Shown piece after piece: positions 32,230 through 40,094 of a DNA stretch of 64,000 nucleotides. Made by a program: the position numbers and the translations under genes. Every line of letters starts with the position of its first letter. The first letter of the stretch is position 1. The stretch comes from Terrisporobacter vanillatitrophus (GTDB lineage Bacteria; Bacillota; Clostridia; Peptostreptococcales; Peptostreptococcaceae), in NCBI RefSeq assembly GCF_051148895.1, contig NZ_CP154625.1, positions 1,550,001-1,614,000 on the forward strand. Reading direction: 5' to 3'. The notes below the pieces were generated by a model. It was not told where the DNA came from, searched no databases, and saw only the letters and a list, made by a program, of their open reading frames with translations.

Positions 32230-32292
32230 TTAATAAATTCCAATTTATAGAGCCTATTTGGTGAACAATAGTTATATATTATGCAATAGTAA
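32230..32292 (+). repeat. Copy of the crp-like 3' end joined to leader element, copy 4
   Basis: Bases 32230-32283 match 7404-7457 with about five differences. They include the last six codons and stop of the Crp-like regulator gene. The right part (32262-32292) is a copy of the dispersed leader element and lies 43 bp upstream of the next ORF. Confidence 0.6.
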
Positions 32293-32334
32293 TTTTATAT
32301 TTATTAAGTAAGAATTTGGATAGGGGGAGTTTAT

Positions 32335-32502
32335 ATGGATAATAATATTGCTCGCAAACTCTGGTTCTTTGCTGCTATTTGCTTTATAATAGCAGGAATA
32401 GCAGGTAAAAATACAGGATTCACAATATTAGGATGTGCATATATTTGTATTGGTTTTTCTAAAAAAAAGAAAACTAGAGATAATGATAAAGTAGAAAAGT
32501 AA
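32335..32502 (+). CDS. Small membrane protein, unknown function
   Basis: An ATG after GGGGGAGTTTAT opens a 55-residue frame: MDNNIARKLWFFAAICFIIA, then a glycine-rich turn, a second hydrophobic stretch (FTILGCAYICIGF) and a basic tail KKKKTRDNDKVEK. It is probably a two-helix inner-membrane peptide. The family is not recognised. Confidence 0.6.
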   Translation: MDNNIARKLWFFAAICFIIAGIAGKNTGFTILGCAYICIGFSKKKKTRDNDKVEK

Positions 32503-32524
32503 TGTTTAAAATAGGTTTGTGTAT

Positions 32525-32555
32525 GAACAATTTTAATATATTATGCAATAAATTA
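32525..32555 (+). repeat. Dispersed leader element, copy 5
   Basis: GAACAATTTTAATATATTATG-type copy 88 bp upstream of the next gene. Confidence 0.45.
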
Positions 32556-32642
32556 TAACATATAGATTAAACTTAAAACAGGAATTTGTAAATTAGATTA
32601 TTTAAATATAATGTAAAGAAACAAATATTTATGGAGAATAAA

Positions 32643-33101
32643 ATGAAGTCAAAACTAATACTTAGTACATATGATGGAACAATGAAAAAACTCAATATTA
32701 ATCAAAAATATACTAATAGTAAAGTAGAATTTAATATTAAGTATTATGATGAAAAGGATAGAGTAATTAAAGCATTAATTATTTTTAAAGGCGTTATTGC
32801 TATTGATTTTGAAATAAATTATTTTAATAATTCTATAGGCTCAGAATTATTTGGGTTTTATGAAATTTTTGATACTACAGCTAAAATAAATATGATTGAA
32901 AAAATATTTAATAATCGTTTAGAAGGATATTTATACCATGGTGATTATGATTATGAACCTAAAGATGAAAATGATATGTTAAATTACAAAGAAGAATTAA
33001 ATGAAGTGGTAAAAGAAATAGATAAATATAAACTATATCAACAACAAACAGAAGGTGGGATTTTCTATATATTAGCATCCAGTTATGAAATTTGTTTATA
33101 G
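32643..33101 (+). CDS. Hypothetical protein
   Basis: The 152-residue product is soluble, with alternating hydrophobic strands (RVIKALIIFKGVIAIDFEIN) and an acidic loop (YHGDYDYEPKDENDM). No family is recognised. The ATG at 32643 is chosen because ATGGAGAATAAA provides a GGAG 6 nt before it. The upstream ATG at 32631 has no site. Standing just downstream of a leader element copy, it may have its own promoter. Confidence 0.55.
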   Translation: MKSKLILSTYDGTMKKLNINQKYTNSKVEFNIKYYDEKDRVIKALIIFKGVIAIDFEINYFNNSIGSELFGFYEIFDTTAKINMIEKIFNNRLEGYLYHGDYDYEPKDENDMLNYKEELNEVVKEIDKYKLYQQQTEGGIFYILASSYEICL

Positions 33102-33131
33102 GTTATATACTATTGTATTTGCAATAAAGAT

Positions 33132-33181
33132 AAAATAGCTTTACAAAACTTTTCACTTATAATATCAATATATGATAAAAA
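33132..33181 (+). pseudogene. Fragment similar to the GNAT gene at 60873
   Basis: Fifty bases resemble 60969-61018 (codons for IALQNSLFTASIYDKD) with conserved ATAGCTTTACAAAAC and ATCAATATATGATAAA blocks. It is non-coding here. Confidence 0.5.
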
Positions 33182-33206
33182 ATATATAAAAACTAAGTAA
33201 ATGATA

Positions 33207-33234
33207 GGTCTACACAAAAATGTGTAGCCCTTTT
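33207..33234 (+). terminator. Intrinsic terminator
   Basis: GG-CTACAC and GTGTAG-CC pair around AAAAAT, then TTTT. Confidence 0.7.
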
Positions 33235-33314
33235 AACTTTATGGTATAATACCTAAGTATAAATAATATGAAAAGTAACTTTATTAATGCAAATAAAATC
33301 TAGAGGTGGAAGAC

Positions 33315-34574
33315 ATGAGTAACTTTGATAATGATATATACGAGTTTGATAATGATATACACGAGTTTAATGAAATAGATGCTCACAAGAAATTAAAAGA
33401 TGCAAAAGAATTTCTTTGTGGAGAGGATGCAAATCAAAGTTTTGAGGAATTTTTGATTTTGTGTAAAATGTCAGCACTTCAAAACAATGGTCACAGCCAA
33501 TATATAATGGGTATTTTTTATGAAGATGGTATGGAAGGACTGGAGAAATATTTTCAAATAAAAATAGAAGCTGATGAAAAATATTATAAAATGAAAAATA
33601 ATAAAAAAGCCTTAGAGTGGTATAAAAAATCAGCTAATCAAGGATACAAAGATGCACAATACGCCCTTGGAAATATGTACTTTAAAGGAATTGGTATTGA
33701 AAAGGATTATAAAAAAGCACTTTATTGGTTCAAAAACTCTAAGACAGAGTTTGCTTGTTTTTATGTGGGATATATATATGAAAATGGCATAGGTGTAACT
33801 CAAGATTATGAAACGGCACTTAAGTGGTATGAAAAATCTGCAAACCTTGGAAATTCCAATGCTGCCTACAATTTAGGTGTTATGTATAAAATGGGGCAAG
33901 GTAGTGAGATAGATTATAAAAAGTCCATAGAATGGTATGAAAAATCAGGTGAGCAAAATAATAAAAATGCTCTTTGTAATTTGGCAATGATGTATAGATA
34001 TGGTGAAGGTGTAGAAATAGATTATAAAAAATCTATGGATCTTTATGAAAAAGCTGCCAAGGAGGGAAGCGAAGTGGCCATGTATCAACTTGGATATATG
34101 TATAATCAAGGCATAGGCATAGATGTGGACTTCCAACAAGCTAAAATATGGTATGAAAAATCTGCAAACTTAGGATATTCTGATGCTCAGTGTAATTTAG
34201 GATATATTTATCAAGAGGGCTTAGGAATAGAGAAAAACTACGAAGAAGCAGTGAAGTGGTATGAAAAAGCCATAGAACAAAATGAATCTATTGCAAAAAG
34301 TAATTTGGCAGAAATGTATATTTTCGGTCATGGAGTAGAAGCAGACCCACAAAAAGCTTTAGCTCTTTATGAAGATGCCCTAAATGATGCCAGAGAAATA
34401 GACGATGAAGAAGAAATATCCATAGTTTTATTTAATATAGCTGAAATTTATGAAAGAGGCTATGGTATGGAAGTTGATTTAGAGAAAGCTAAGGCCTTAT
34501 ATGAGGAGTCTGCTGAGTATGGGTTAGAAGAAGCAAAGAATAGACTTTATAATTTGAAAAATCAAATAAAATAA
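33315..34574 (+). CDS. Sel1-like repeat (SLR) protein
   Basis: The 419-residue product is a solenoid of about nine Sel1 repeats of 36 residues from residue 60 on. Each has the pattern A-x-x-x-L-G-x-M-Y-x-x-G-x-G-x-x-x-D-Y-x-K-A, for example YNLGVMYKMGQGSEIDYKKS and NLGYIYQEGLGIEKNYEEAV. The N-terminal 50 residues are acidic. Sel1 proteins are adaptor scaffolds for protein complexes. No signal peptide is visible, so it is cytoplasmic. The ATG at 33315 follows AGAGGTGGAAGAC; the GTG nine bases earlier lies in that site. Confidence 0.87.
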   Translation: MSNFDNDIYEFDNDIHEFNEIDAHKKLKDAKEFLCGEDANQSFEEFLILCKMSALQNNGHSQYIMGIFYEDGMEGLEKYFQIKIEADEKYYKMKNNKKALEWYKKSANQGYKDAQYALGNMYFKGIGIEKDYKKALYWFKNSKTEFACFYVGYIYENGIGVTQDYETALKWYEKSANLGNSNAAYNLGVMYKMGQGSEIDYKKSIEWYEKSGEQNNKNALCNLAMMYRYGEGVEIDYKKSMDLYEKAAKEGSEVAMYQLGYMYNQGIGIDVDFQQAKIWYEKSANLGYSDAQCNLGYIYQEGLGIEKNYEEAVKWYEKAIEQNESIAKSNLAEMYIFGHGVEADPQKALALYEDALNDAREIDDEEEISIVLFNIAEIYERGYGMEVDLEKAKALYEESAEYGLEEAKNRLYNLKNQIK

Positions 34575-34582
34575 TAGTAAAG

Positions 34583-34618
34583 AAGCTCTTTCATTATTAA
34601 ACATGAGAGAGCTTTATT
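34583..34618 (+). terminator. Intrinsic terminator after Sel1 gene
   Basis: AAGCTCT and AGAGCTT stem, then TATTTT. Confidence 0.65.
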
Positions 34619-34638
34619 TTACTTACTAGAATATGAAA

Positions 34639-35490
34639 TTATTTATTTCTGACAGGTAGCCATACTTCAAACTTACCGTTTTCTGTGCTTTCATCTAAAT
34701 ATACTTCAATATTTATACATTCAGCAAACTCATATCCTGAAGTTGGCATCCATTCTGTTAAAACTCTTTTTTCCAGGTCTTGTATAGACTGAGGCATTGG
34801 ACCTTGGTTTGCAAATACTGCAAAAGTGCATGGAGGAACTATATATTCACACATTCCCTCAGGTGCAGGTTTGTCAGTTGCTACAGCTATATAATATTTC
34901 CAGTCTTTTTCCTCTCCATTACAAGCATTTAGGCCAAGTACTCCATATGAATTTTCATCACATAATGATAATATTTCTTGAAGTTTTCCGTTTTTAGTTG
35001 ATTCTTGCCATAGTTTTGGCACCTCGATAAGATTTTCATCGAAATTATTAGTTAATTTTGTGTGTACTCCTACCACTCTGAAAGCTTCTTTTTTTACTAA
35101 TTTAAATTCCATTTCTTCCACTCCTTTAATAGTTATTTTAAAACTTATGGGAGAGTATGACTTGAGGCAAGTTCCTTCCTTTTGGGCAGTTGATGGACAT
35201 ATGTGATGAACTTTTTTGAAAGCTCTGTTAAAAGCAGTAGGGGAATCATATCCGTATTTCAATGATACATCTATGACTTTTTCTCCATTTTGCAGATCTA
35301 CGGCTGCCTTTGTCATTTTTCTATTTCTTATATATTCTGATAATGTTACACCAGCTATATAGGAAAACATTCTTTGAAAATGATAAGTGGAGCAGCAGGC
35401 AAGTTTTGCTGCTTTTTCATATTCTATATCTCCTTCAAGGTTATCCTCAATGTATTCAATTGATTCATTTAGTTTATCTAACCATTCCAT
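34639..35490 (-). CDS. AraC-family regulator with GyrI-like effector domain
   Basis: The 283-residue product has two N-terminal AraC helix-turn-helix motifs (AKLACCSTYHFQRMFSYIAG and YDSPTAFNRAFKKVHHICPS, residues 25-105) and a C-terminal SOUL/GyrI-like small-molecule domain (EFKLVKKEAFRVVGVHTKL and on, about 125-283). This layout matches Rob/SoxS-like drug-responsive activators in Firmicutes. The start is preceded by GGAGAGATGTT on the minus strand. Targets are not evident nearby. Confidence 0.88.
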   Translation of the reverse strand: MEWLDKLNESIEYIEDNLEGDIEYEKAAKLACCSTYHFQRMFSYIAGVTLSEYIRNRKMTKAAVDLQNGEKVIDVSLKYGYDSPTAFNRAFKKVHHICPSTAQKEGTCLKSYSPISFKITIKGVEEMEFKLVKKEAFRVVGVHTKLTNNFDENLIEVPKLWQESTKNGKLQEILSLCDENSYGVLGLNACNGEEKDWKYYIAVATDKPAPEGMCEYIVPPCTFAVFANQGPMPQSIQDLEKRVLTEWMPTSGYEFAECINIEVYLDESTENGKFEVWLPVRNK

Positions 35491-35533
35491 AACATCTCTC
35501 CTTACAACTACAAGTATAGTGGTTTCCTATTTT

Positions 35534-35572
35534 AAAAACCTCTCATATATTGCACAAATAAGAGAGGTTTTT
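35534..35572 (-). terminator. Terminator after DUF2975 gene
   Basis: AAAAACCTCT and AGAGGTTTTT form a stem with T runs on both strands. It lies between the DUF2975 and AraC genes. Confidence 0.75.
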
Positions 35573-35614
35573 AAAGTTATTCTTTTAATAAATGATATTA
35601 AGATTTACCTTATA

Positions 35615-36097
35615 TTAAATAGTTAAATCATTATCGTTTTTTATCTCTAAAGCATCTATCAATAGTTTTTGAAGAATACTTGCAAAAGTTGCGATTACTA
35701 TAGAAGCGAAGGTAGGCACCATTCCCATTAATATAATACCAGGAGCATCTGTTTTATCTGCCCATACATATAGGAAAGGCATAATTAAAAAATATAAAAT
35801 ACTTATGGATAAAGCACAATGTTTTATATTTTTTAAAGCAATTACAGAGTAATTGGAAAAAGCTTTACTCTTATCAATGTAATTTAAAAGTTTCACAGTG
35901 TTAAATAAAGCCAAGTAAAATGGTACACCTGTTAAAAGTAATAATGCTACTATGGGATATAGTACATGAGCACGGTAAGGTGTACTTGCCTGACTAGATA
36001 TCCAAGGTATGGCAAATATGTATAATCCAATAACTAAAATTCCAATTAAATAAACAACTAATCTTAAAAAAGCTGTTGATTTTCTTTTAACTTTCAC
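35615..36097 (-). CDS. DUF2975 membrane protein
   Basis: The 160-residue product has four hydrophobic helices (about residues 11-31, 47-70, 94-115 and 122-145), including YPIVALLLLTGVPFYLALF, then NTVKLLNYIDKSKAFS typical of DUF2975. These proteins are often encoded beside a YozG-type XRE regulator. No such regulator is present here, so it is a solo copy. The start follows AGAGAGGTGTTTTTG. Function is unknown. Confidence 0.82.
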   Translation of the reverse strand: MKVKRKSTAFLRLVVYLIGILVIGLYIFAIPWISSQASTPYRAHVLYPIVALLLLTGVPFYLALFNTVKLLNYIDKSKAFSNYSVIALKNIKHCALSISILYFLIMPFLYVWADKTDAPGIILMGMVPTFASIVIATFASILQKLLIDALEIKNDNDLTI

Positions 36098-36313
36098 AAA
36101 AACACCTCTCTAAATTTATTATAGTTTTATTTTAATACATTATTTACTGAAAAACAATAAAAAATTATTGGGAAACAATTAAGATTGTTATTTAAATACA
36201 TCGTTATAGTTATGGGTGTAAATTTAAAACCTAATGAGATAAGTAAAAGAATTTGCAAAAAACAATATCATAAACTACTATTAAAATATGTCTAAGAAAT
36301 GCAAGGGGGAATT

Positions 36314-37444
36314 ATGAAGTTAGGGTCAAATAAAGTAGTAAAAATTAATGCATTTGGCTTGCTAGATACAGAAAGTCTAGAAGCATATTTAAGCAAAATG
36401 GCACTAGAAGGATGGATGATAAGTAAAGTTAGCAAAACTTCTTTAACATTTAAAAAAATAGATTCTAAAGTTATAAGATTTTTTGTAGATATTACAGATA
36501 AAGATTTATTAGGGGACAATTATATCCCTACTAAAGATTATATAGATTCTACTAAAGAAGAAAACTTAGAACATGTTTGTGGCAATGAGAAGTTTCAAAT
36601 ATTTATAAATAGGGGAACTAAAAAAAGGATAGATAAGAAGAAACTTAAATTTAACAAAGTGTTTACAGAAGAGTTCGGAATCATAACCAATATATTTATA
36701 GTATTAATGCCTTTTTTACTTGGTAATTCAATGTTTGGAGAATCTTTTATAAATTTTATAAGTAGTAATTTTTTAATCATTTGGATAATAGCAGGAGCTA
36801 TAGTTATATTATTTAATTTGCTTATTATAATATTGAAACTTATAAAGTATAAGAGAATAATGAAAGAAGATAATCATAGTTTTGATGAAGTAACACATTA
36901 TAAGCCACATTATTTATTAAATAAATATGTTAATTTTACAGGTATACTATTTGTTATATTTACTATTATAAGTACAATCGGCTTTACATTTGATGACGGT
37001 AAAAACATTTCAAAAGGTGAAATGCCTTTATCCTTAGATGATTTTAATATAGATATTCAAGAAATAAGAGAGTGTACTCAGGTAAGATCTTCATCACCTT
37101 TTGCAAAGTATGTTGATTATTATGATTATATAGGTAATGAAGAATCTGAAGAAGGTTCATCTACTTTGTCATATTCAATATTTGAGAGTAAGTACCAGAA
37201 GATTATGGATAAGGCAGTGTATTCTATTCTAAAAGAGTCTAATGAGTATGAAGTAAGGTGCAAAAAATTAGCTGATAAAGAGGAGTTAAAAAACTGGGGA
37301 GCAAAGGAAGTTTATGAAGTAGATCTTATTTATGATAGGATAATTGTTTATGATGATAAGATTATAACTATTAGCAGTAGTTTAGATTATAATAAGAAAA
37401 ATATAGATATAATTAAAAGTAAAATTCTTAATTATGATAAGTGA
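36314..37444 (+). CDS. DUF2812-like membrane protein, paralogue 2
   Basis: The 376-residue product starts at the ATG after GCAAGGGGGAATT, parallel to its paralogue at 3025. The N-terminal DUF2812-like module (LLDTESLEAYLSKMALEGWM) is nearly identical in both. Three hydrophobic segments follow (about residues 125-143, 153-180 and 213-232), one more than in paralogue 1. The C-terminal domain (NISKGEMPLSLDDFNIDIQ then KNWGAKEVYEVD) is conserved as well. Function is unknown; such proteins are often found beside PadR regulators, which is not the case here. Confidence 0.72.
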   Translation: MKLGSNKVVKINAFGLLDTESLEAYLSKMALEGWMISKVSKTSLTFKKIDSKVIRFFVDITDKDLLGDNYIPTKDYIDSTKEENLEHVCGNEKFQIFINRGTKKRIDKKKLKFNKVFTEEFGIITNIFIVLMPFLLGNSMFGESFINFISSNFLIIWIIAGAIVILFNLLIIILKLIKYKRIMKEDNHSFDEVTHYKPHYLLNKYVNFTGILFVIFTIISTIGFTFDDGKNISKGEMPLSLDDFNIDIQEIRECTQVRSSSPFAKYVDYYDYIGNEESEEGSSTLSYSIFESKYQKIMDKAVYSILKESNEYEVRCKKLADKEELKNWGAKEVYEVDLIYDRIIVYDDKIITISSSLDYNKKNIDIIKSKILNYDK

Positions 37445-37499
37445 CAATAGTAAATTTCATATAAACTAGCATTTTAATAAGATTAAAAAGAAGATAAAT

Positions 37500-37541
37500 C
37501 TCCTTCGAAATATAAAGCTTAATTAGAATATTTCAAAGGAG
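37500..37541. terminator. Bidirectional terminator between convergent genes
   Basis: CTCCTT-GAAATAT-like arm pairs with ATATTTC-AAGGAG. It lies between the convergent DUF2812-like and flavodoxin genes. Confidence 0.6.
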
Positions 37542-37557
37542 TTATTTACTTAGTATA

Positions 37558-38211
37558 TTACTTTATTAAGCTTACACCTAGGTCAAATGCTTTTTGGCAA
37601 TCTATAGGAAATTGCACTTTTCTATGTGCTGCTTTTGATTCTTCAGAAAAGGCACTAGATTCATATTTTGAGTAATCGTCAAATTGGTAAGTATTATTTG
37701 AATGCATAACTAATGGTTTTGTAAACATACGTCCAATAAGAGATTCAATGTGGTCGAATGTTTTTAAATAACCAATTTGATCCATTAATTCTTCTGGAAC
37801 ATTCATTGTATAAATAAATGCTGTTGGCATCTTCTTTGGTGCAATAGTAGAATAGTTTTTATCATACACTAAATAGGGAAATAACAGTCTTTCTAAAAAT
37901 GACTGTAATTGACCTGTTATAGTTCCAAAATATATTGGAGAACCAAAGATAAGGCCATCAGCTTGAGATACCTTTTCTAAAACTTCTTTAATATCGTCTT
38001 TTACTGCACATTTTCCATAGCTTGCACTGTTAAGTCTTTTGCAGGCAAAGCAACTTTTACATCCAGTATAGTTTAAATCGTATAAATTAATGATTTCAGT
38101 TTCAATTTCTTTACTTTTTACTGATTCTTTTACTCCATCTAAAGCTTTTTCAAGTAATGTAGCTGTATTTTTATTTTTTCTCGGACTTCCGTTAATAGCA
38201 TAAACTTTCAT
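37558..38211 (-). CDS. NADPH-dependent FMN reductase/flavodoxin-family protein
   Basis: The 217-residue product begins MKVYAINGSPRKNKNTATLL, the FMN phosphate-binding loop, and has GCKSCFACKRLNSASYGKC (Cys-rich, about residues 51-69) and FGSPIYFGTITGQLQSFLER. It belongs to the iron-sulfur flavoprotein/NAD(P)H-dependent reductase group. The cysteines have the compact spacing of Isf-like proteins but may be incomplete for a cluster. It is divergent from an HxlR regulator with a shared operator-like site, and so is probably induced by redox or electrophile stress. Confidence 0.87.
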   Translation of the reverse strand: MKVYAINGSPRKNKNTATLLEKALDGVKESVKSKEIETEIINLYDLNYTGCKSCFACKRLNSASYGKCAVKDDIKEVLEKVSQADGLIFGSPIYFGTITGQLQSFLERLLFPYLVYDKNYSTIAPKKMPTAFIYTMNVPEELMDQIGYLKTFDHIESLIGRMFTKPLVMHSNNTYQFDDYSKYESSAFSEESKAAHRKVQFPIDCQKAFDLGVSLIK

Positions 38212-38288
38212 AGCAGCACCCCTTTTTATTTATAGTATTTTATTTTTAATATTTCTATTATAATAAATATAGCAGACGGTTATAATTA

Positions 38289-38303
38289 TACAAGTACGTA
38301 TTT
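38289..38303. promoter_or_regulatory. HxlR operator candidate (site 2)
   Basis: TACAAGTACGTATTT is the partner of the site at 18697-18711 and lies between the divergent flavodoxin-type and HxlR genes. Confidence 0.6.
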
Positions 38304-38355
38304 TTTTCTGCTTTAGTATAAAAAGTATACTATTGAATTTAAAGGAGTTATAATT

Positions 38356-38733
38356 ATGAATAATGATACAAATTGTAATTTGAAATTTTCTAGTGATAAT
38401 GTATATGAGACAAAATGTCCCCTTATATATGCATTAGAGATTATTGGTCAAAAGTGGAAGCTGCCTATTTTGTGGTACTTATTTGCCAATGAGTTTACTA
38501 GATATAATGAATTAAAACGAAAAGTTAAAGGTATTAGTAATATGATGCTTACAAAATCTTTAAAAGAATTAGAAGAAGAGGGCCTTGTTGTAAGAATTCA
38601 ATATGAAACCATTCCTCCTAAAGTTGAATATGCTCTAACAGATAGAGGAAAAGCACTACTTCCCACATTGAATGAATTATCTAGATGGGGTGAAGAACAA
38701 CTTAAACTTCATAAATCCAAATCAGATTTGTAA
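38356..38733 (+). CDS. HxlR-family transcriptional regulator (copy 2)
   Basis: The 125-residue product has TKCPLIYALEIIGQKWKLPI, the HxlR core with the conserved redox-active Cys at about residue 22, then RYNELKRKVKGISNMMLTKS and YETIPPKVEYALTDRGKALL. It starts at an ATG after AAAGGAGTTATAATT. It is divergent from the FMN reductase gene and likely controls it through the site at 38289. Confidence 0.9.
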   Translation: MNNDTNCNLKFSSDNVYETKCPLIYALEIIGQKWKLPILWYLFANEFTRYNELKRKVKGISNMMLTKSLKELEEEGLVVRIQYETIPPKVEYALTDRGKALLPTLNELSRWGEEQLKLHKSKSDL

Positions 38734-38755
38734 ACACTTATTATTTAATTTAATA

Positions 38756-38786
38756 GGCAATTTTAATATTAGTGTGAAATAAAAGT
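38756..38786 (+). repeat. Dispersed leader element, copy 6
   Basis: GGCAATTTTAATATTAGTGTG followed by AAATAAAA, 88 bp upstream of the TIGR04076 gene. The region 38808-38840 (GAGATAAATAGGAATTTG core) also recurs at 5793-5823. Confidence 0.45.
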
Positions 38787-38873
38787 ATTTTGATATGGTA
38801 GAGATAAATAGGAATTTGTAGCGGAGATTATTTATAAACAATGAAAAAATAAATTTGGGATTGGAGGTTTATC

Positions 38874-39221
38874 ATGAAAAAATGGTATGATGAGGAGTAT
38901 GAATGGGAGATCCAGGTAATAGGGTTTCTGCGTGGTGACAGCACAGAGCATTATTGCCGAAATGGCGAGGAAATTGGAGATAAGTATACCTGTACCTATG
39001 GCTGTCCTGTTAATGCTGATGGACAGGGTATCTGCTCCAAATCCATGATGATTATGTTTCCAATAATGGAGGCTGTCAGAAGTGGTGGAGATTTAGAAAA
39101 TATCGGCGGAACTAGTAAATATAGCAAAGACATTGTATGTCCAGATGGTTGCGTCATGTTCAGGCTTACGGCAAAAAAACTTGGGAATGAGAATTTTTAT
39201 AAAGGAAAGTTTTTTGAGTAA
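38874..39221 (+). CDS. TIGR04076 family protein
   Basis: The 115-residue product has the layout EIQVIGFLRGDSTEHYCRNG, YTCTYGCPVNADGQGICSKS and KDIVCPDGCVMFRLTAKK. The ordered cysteines are typical of TIGR04076, a small family with a GEEF-GD-like core and no known function. The start follows ATTGGAGGTTTATC. The base use is somewhat GC-richer than its neighbours (for example GCCGAAATGGCGAGG), which might mean transfer. It is monocistronic. Confidence 0.75.
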   Translation: MKKWYDEEYEWEIQVIGFLRGDSTEHYCRNGEEIGDKYTCTYGCPVNADGQGICSKSMMIMFPIMEAVRSGGDLENIGGTSKYSKDIVCPDGCVMFRLTAKKLGNENFYKGKFFE

Positions 39222-39309
39222 TTTTGATTTTTATTGTCAAATTAAATAAAAAAGATAAAAGTGAGGATAATAAATTTAAACACATAGTTAAAATGGAGGG
39301 TAAATTAAG

Positions 39310-39900
39310 ATGAAAAAACTTGTGACACTAGCTTTATCTTTATTATTTGTTTTTGGTGCAGTAGCTTGTAACAATAGAAACAATATAACAACAGAAAATG
39401 CAGGAACAACAGGAGATGCAACAGACACTATAGATCAAGCTTATTACAATACTTATACAGGATTGTATGATAAAAATCTAGGAAAAATTACATCAGAAGA
39501 TATGTTTAGTAGTAATGTGGATTCTGCAGAACGTATTTATAGAGGAGCAGAATATCCAGGCAATAGACAATATTTAACTGATGTGAAAAAAGCTTATAAA
39601 GATAGAAAAGAAAAAATGCAAGCATTTATTGATGGACTAAAAAAGGATACAAAAACAGAAGATGCTGAATTGAAAAAAATGAATGAAAGTTTAATTGCAG
39701 AAGGTGAAAAATTAATACAAGATATAGATGCTAAAATTGAAAAACTTGATAAAATTACAGGCGATGATTATAACAAATCAGAAGATGATTTTATCAAATT
39801 AGTAGATAATATAGTTAATGCTGATGATACTGTAACAAATAAATTTAGTGATATGTTAAAAAATATGGATAAGAGATTAGGCATAGATAGAACTAAATAG
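39310..39900 (+). CDS. Putative lipoprotein
   Basis: The 196-residue product begins with MKKLVTLALSLLFVFGAVAC, a lipoprotein signal peptide with lipidation at Cys-20, followed by a Thr/Asn-rich linker and a charged helical domain (DRKEKMQAFIDGLKKDTKTE). No catalytic motif is seen. The ATG follows ATGGAGGGTAAATTAAG. It is monocistronic with its own terminator. Confidence 0.75.
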   Translation: MKKLVTLALSLLFVFGAVACNNRNNITTENAGTTGDATDTIDQAYYNTYTGLYDKNLGKITSEDMFSSNVDSAERIYRGAEYPGNRQYLTDVKKAYKDRKEKMQAFIDGLKKDTKTEDAELKKMNESLIAEGEKLIQDIDAKIEKLDKITGDDYNKSEDDFIKLVDNIVNADDTVTNKFSDMLKNMDKRLGIDRTK

Positions 39901-39981
39901 CAAGTAAAGTAATTACAATGACTTGCTTAAAGATAATACGAAAGATTAATAATTAATTAAAAACAAGGTATATAATAAAAG

Positions 39982-40016
39982 AAGGTGGTAACAAAAAAGT
40001 TACTACCTTTTTTTAT
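39982..40016 (+). terminator. Intrinsic terminator after the lipoprotein gene
   Basis: AAGGTGGTAAC and GTTACTACCTT pair around AAAAAA, then a T run. Confidence 0.85.
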
Positions 40017-40094
40017 TTATAACTTACGTATATAATAAGGTAATATAAACAATATGAAAAGAGAAGTGTGGTAAATAAAAAGAGGTGAAATAAT

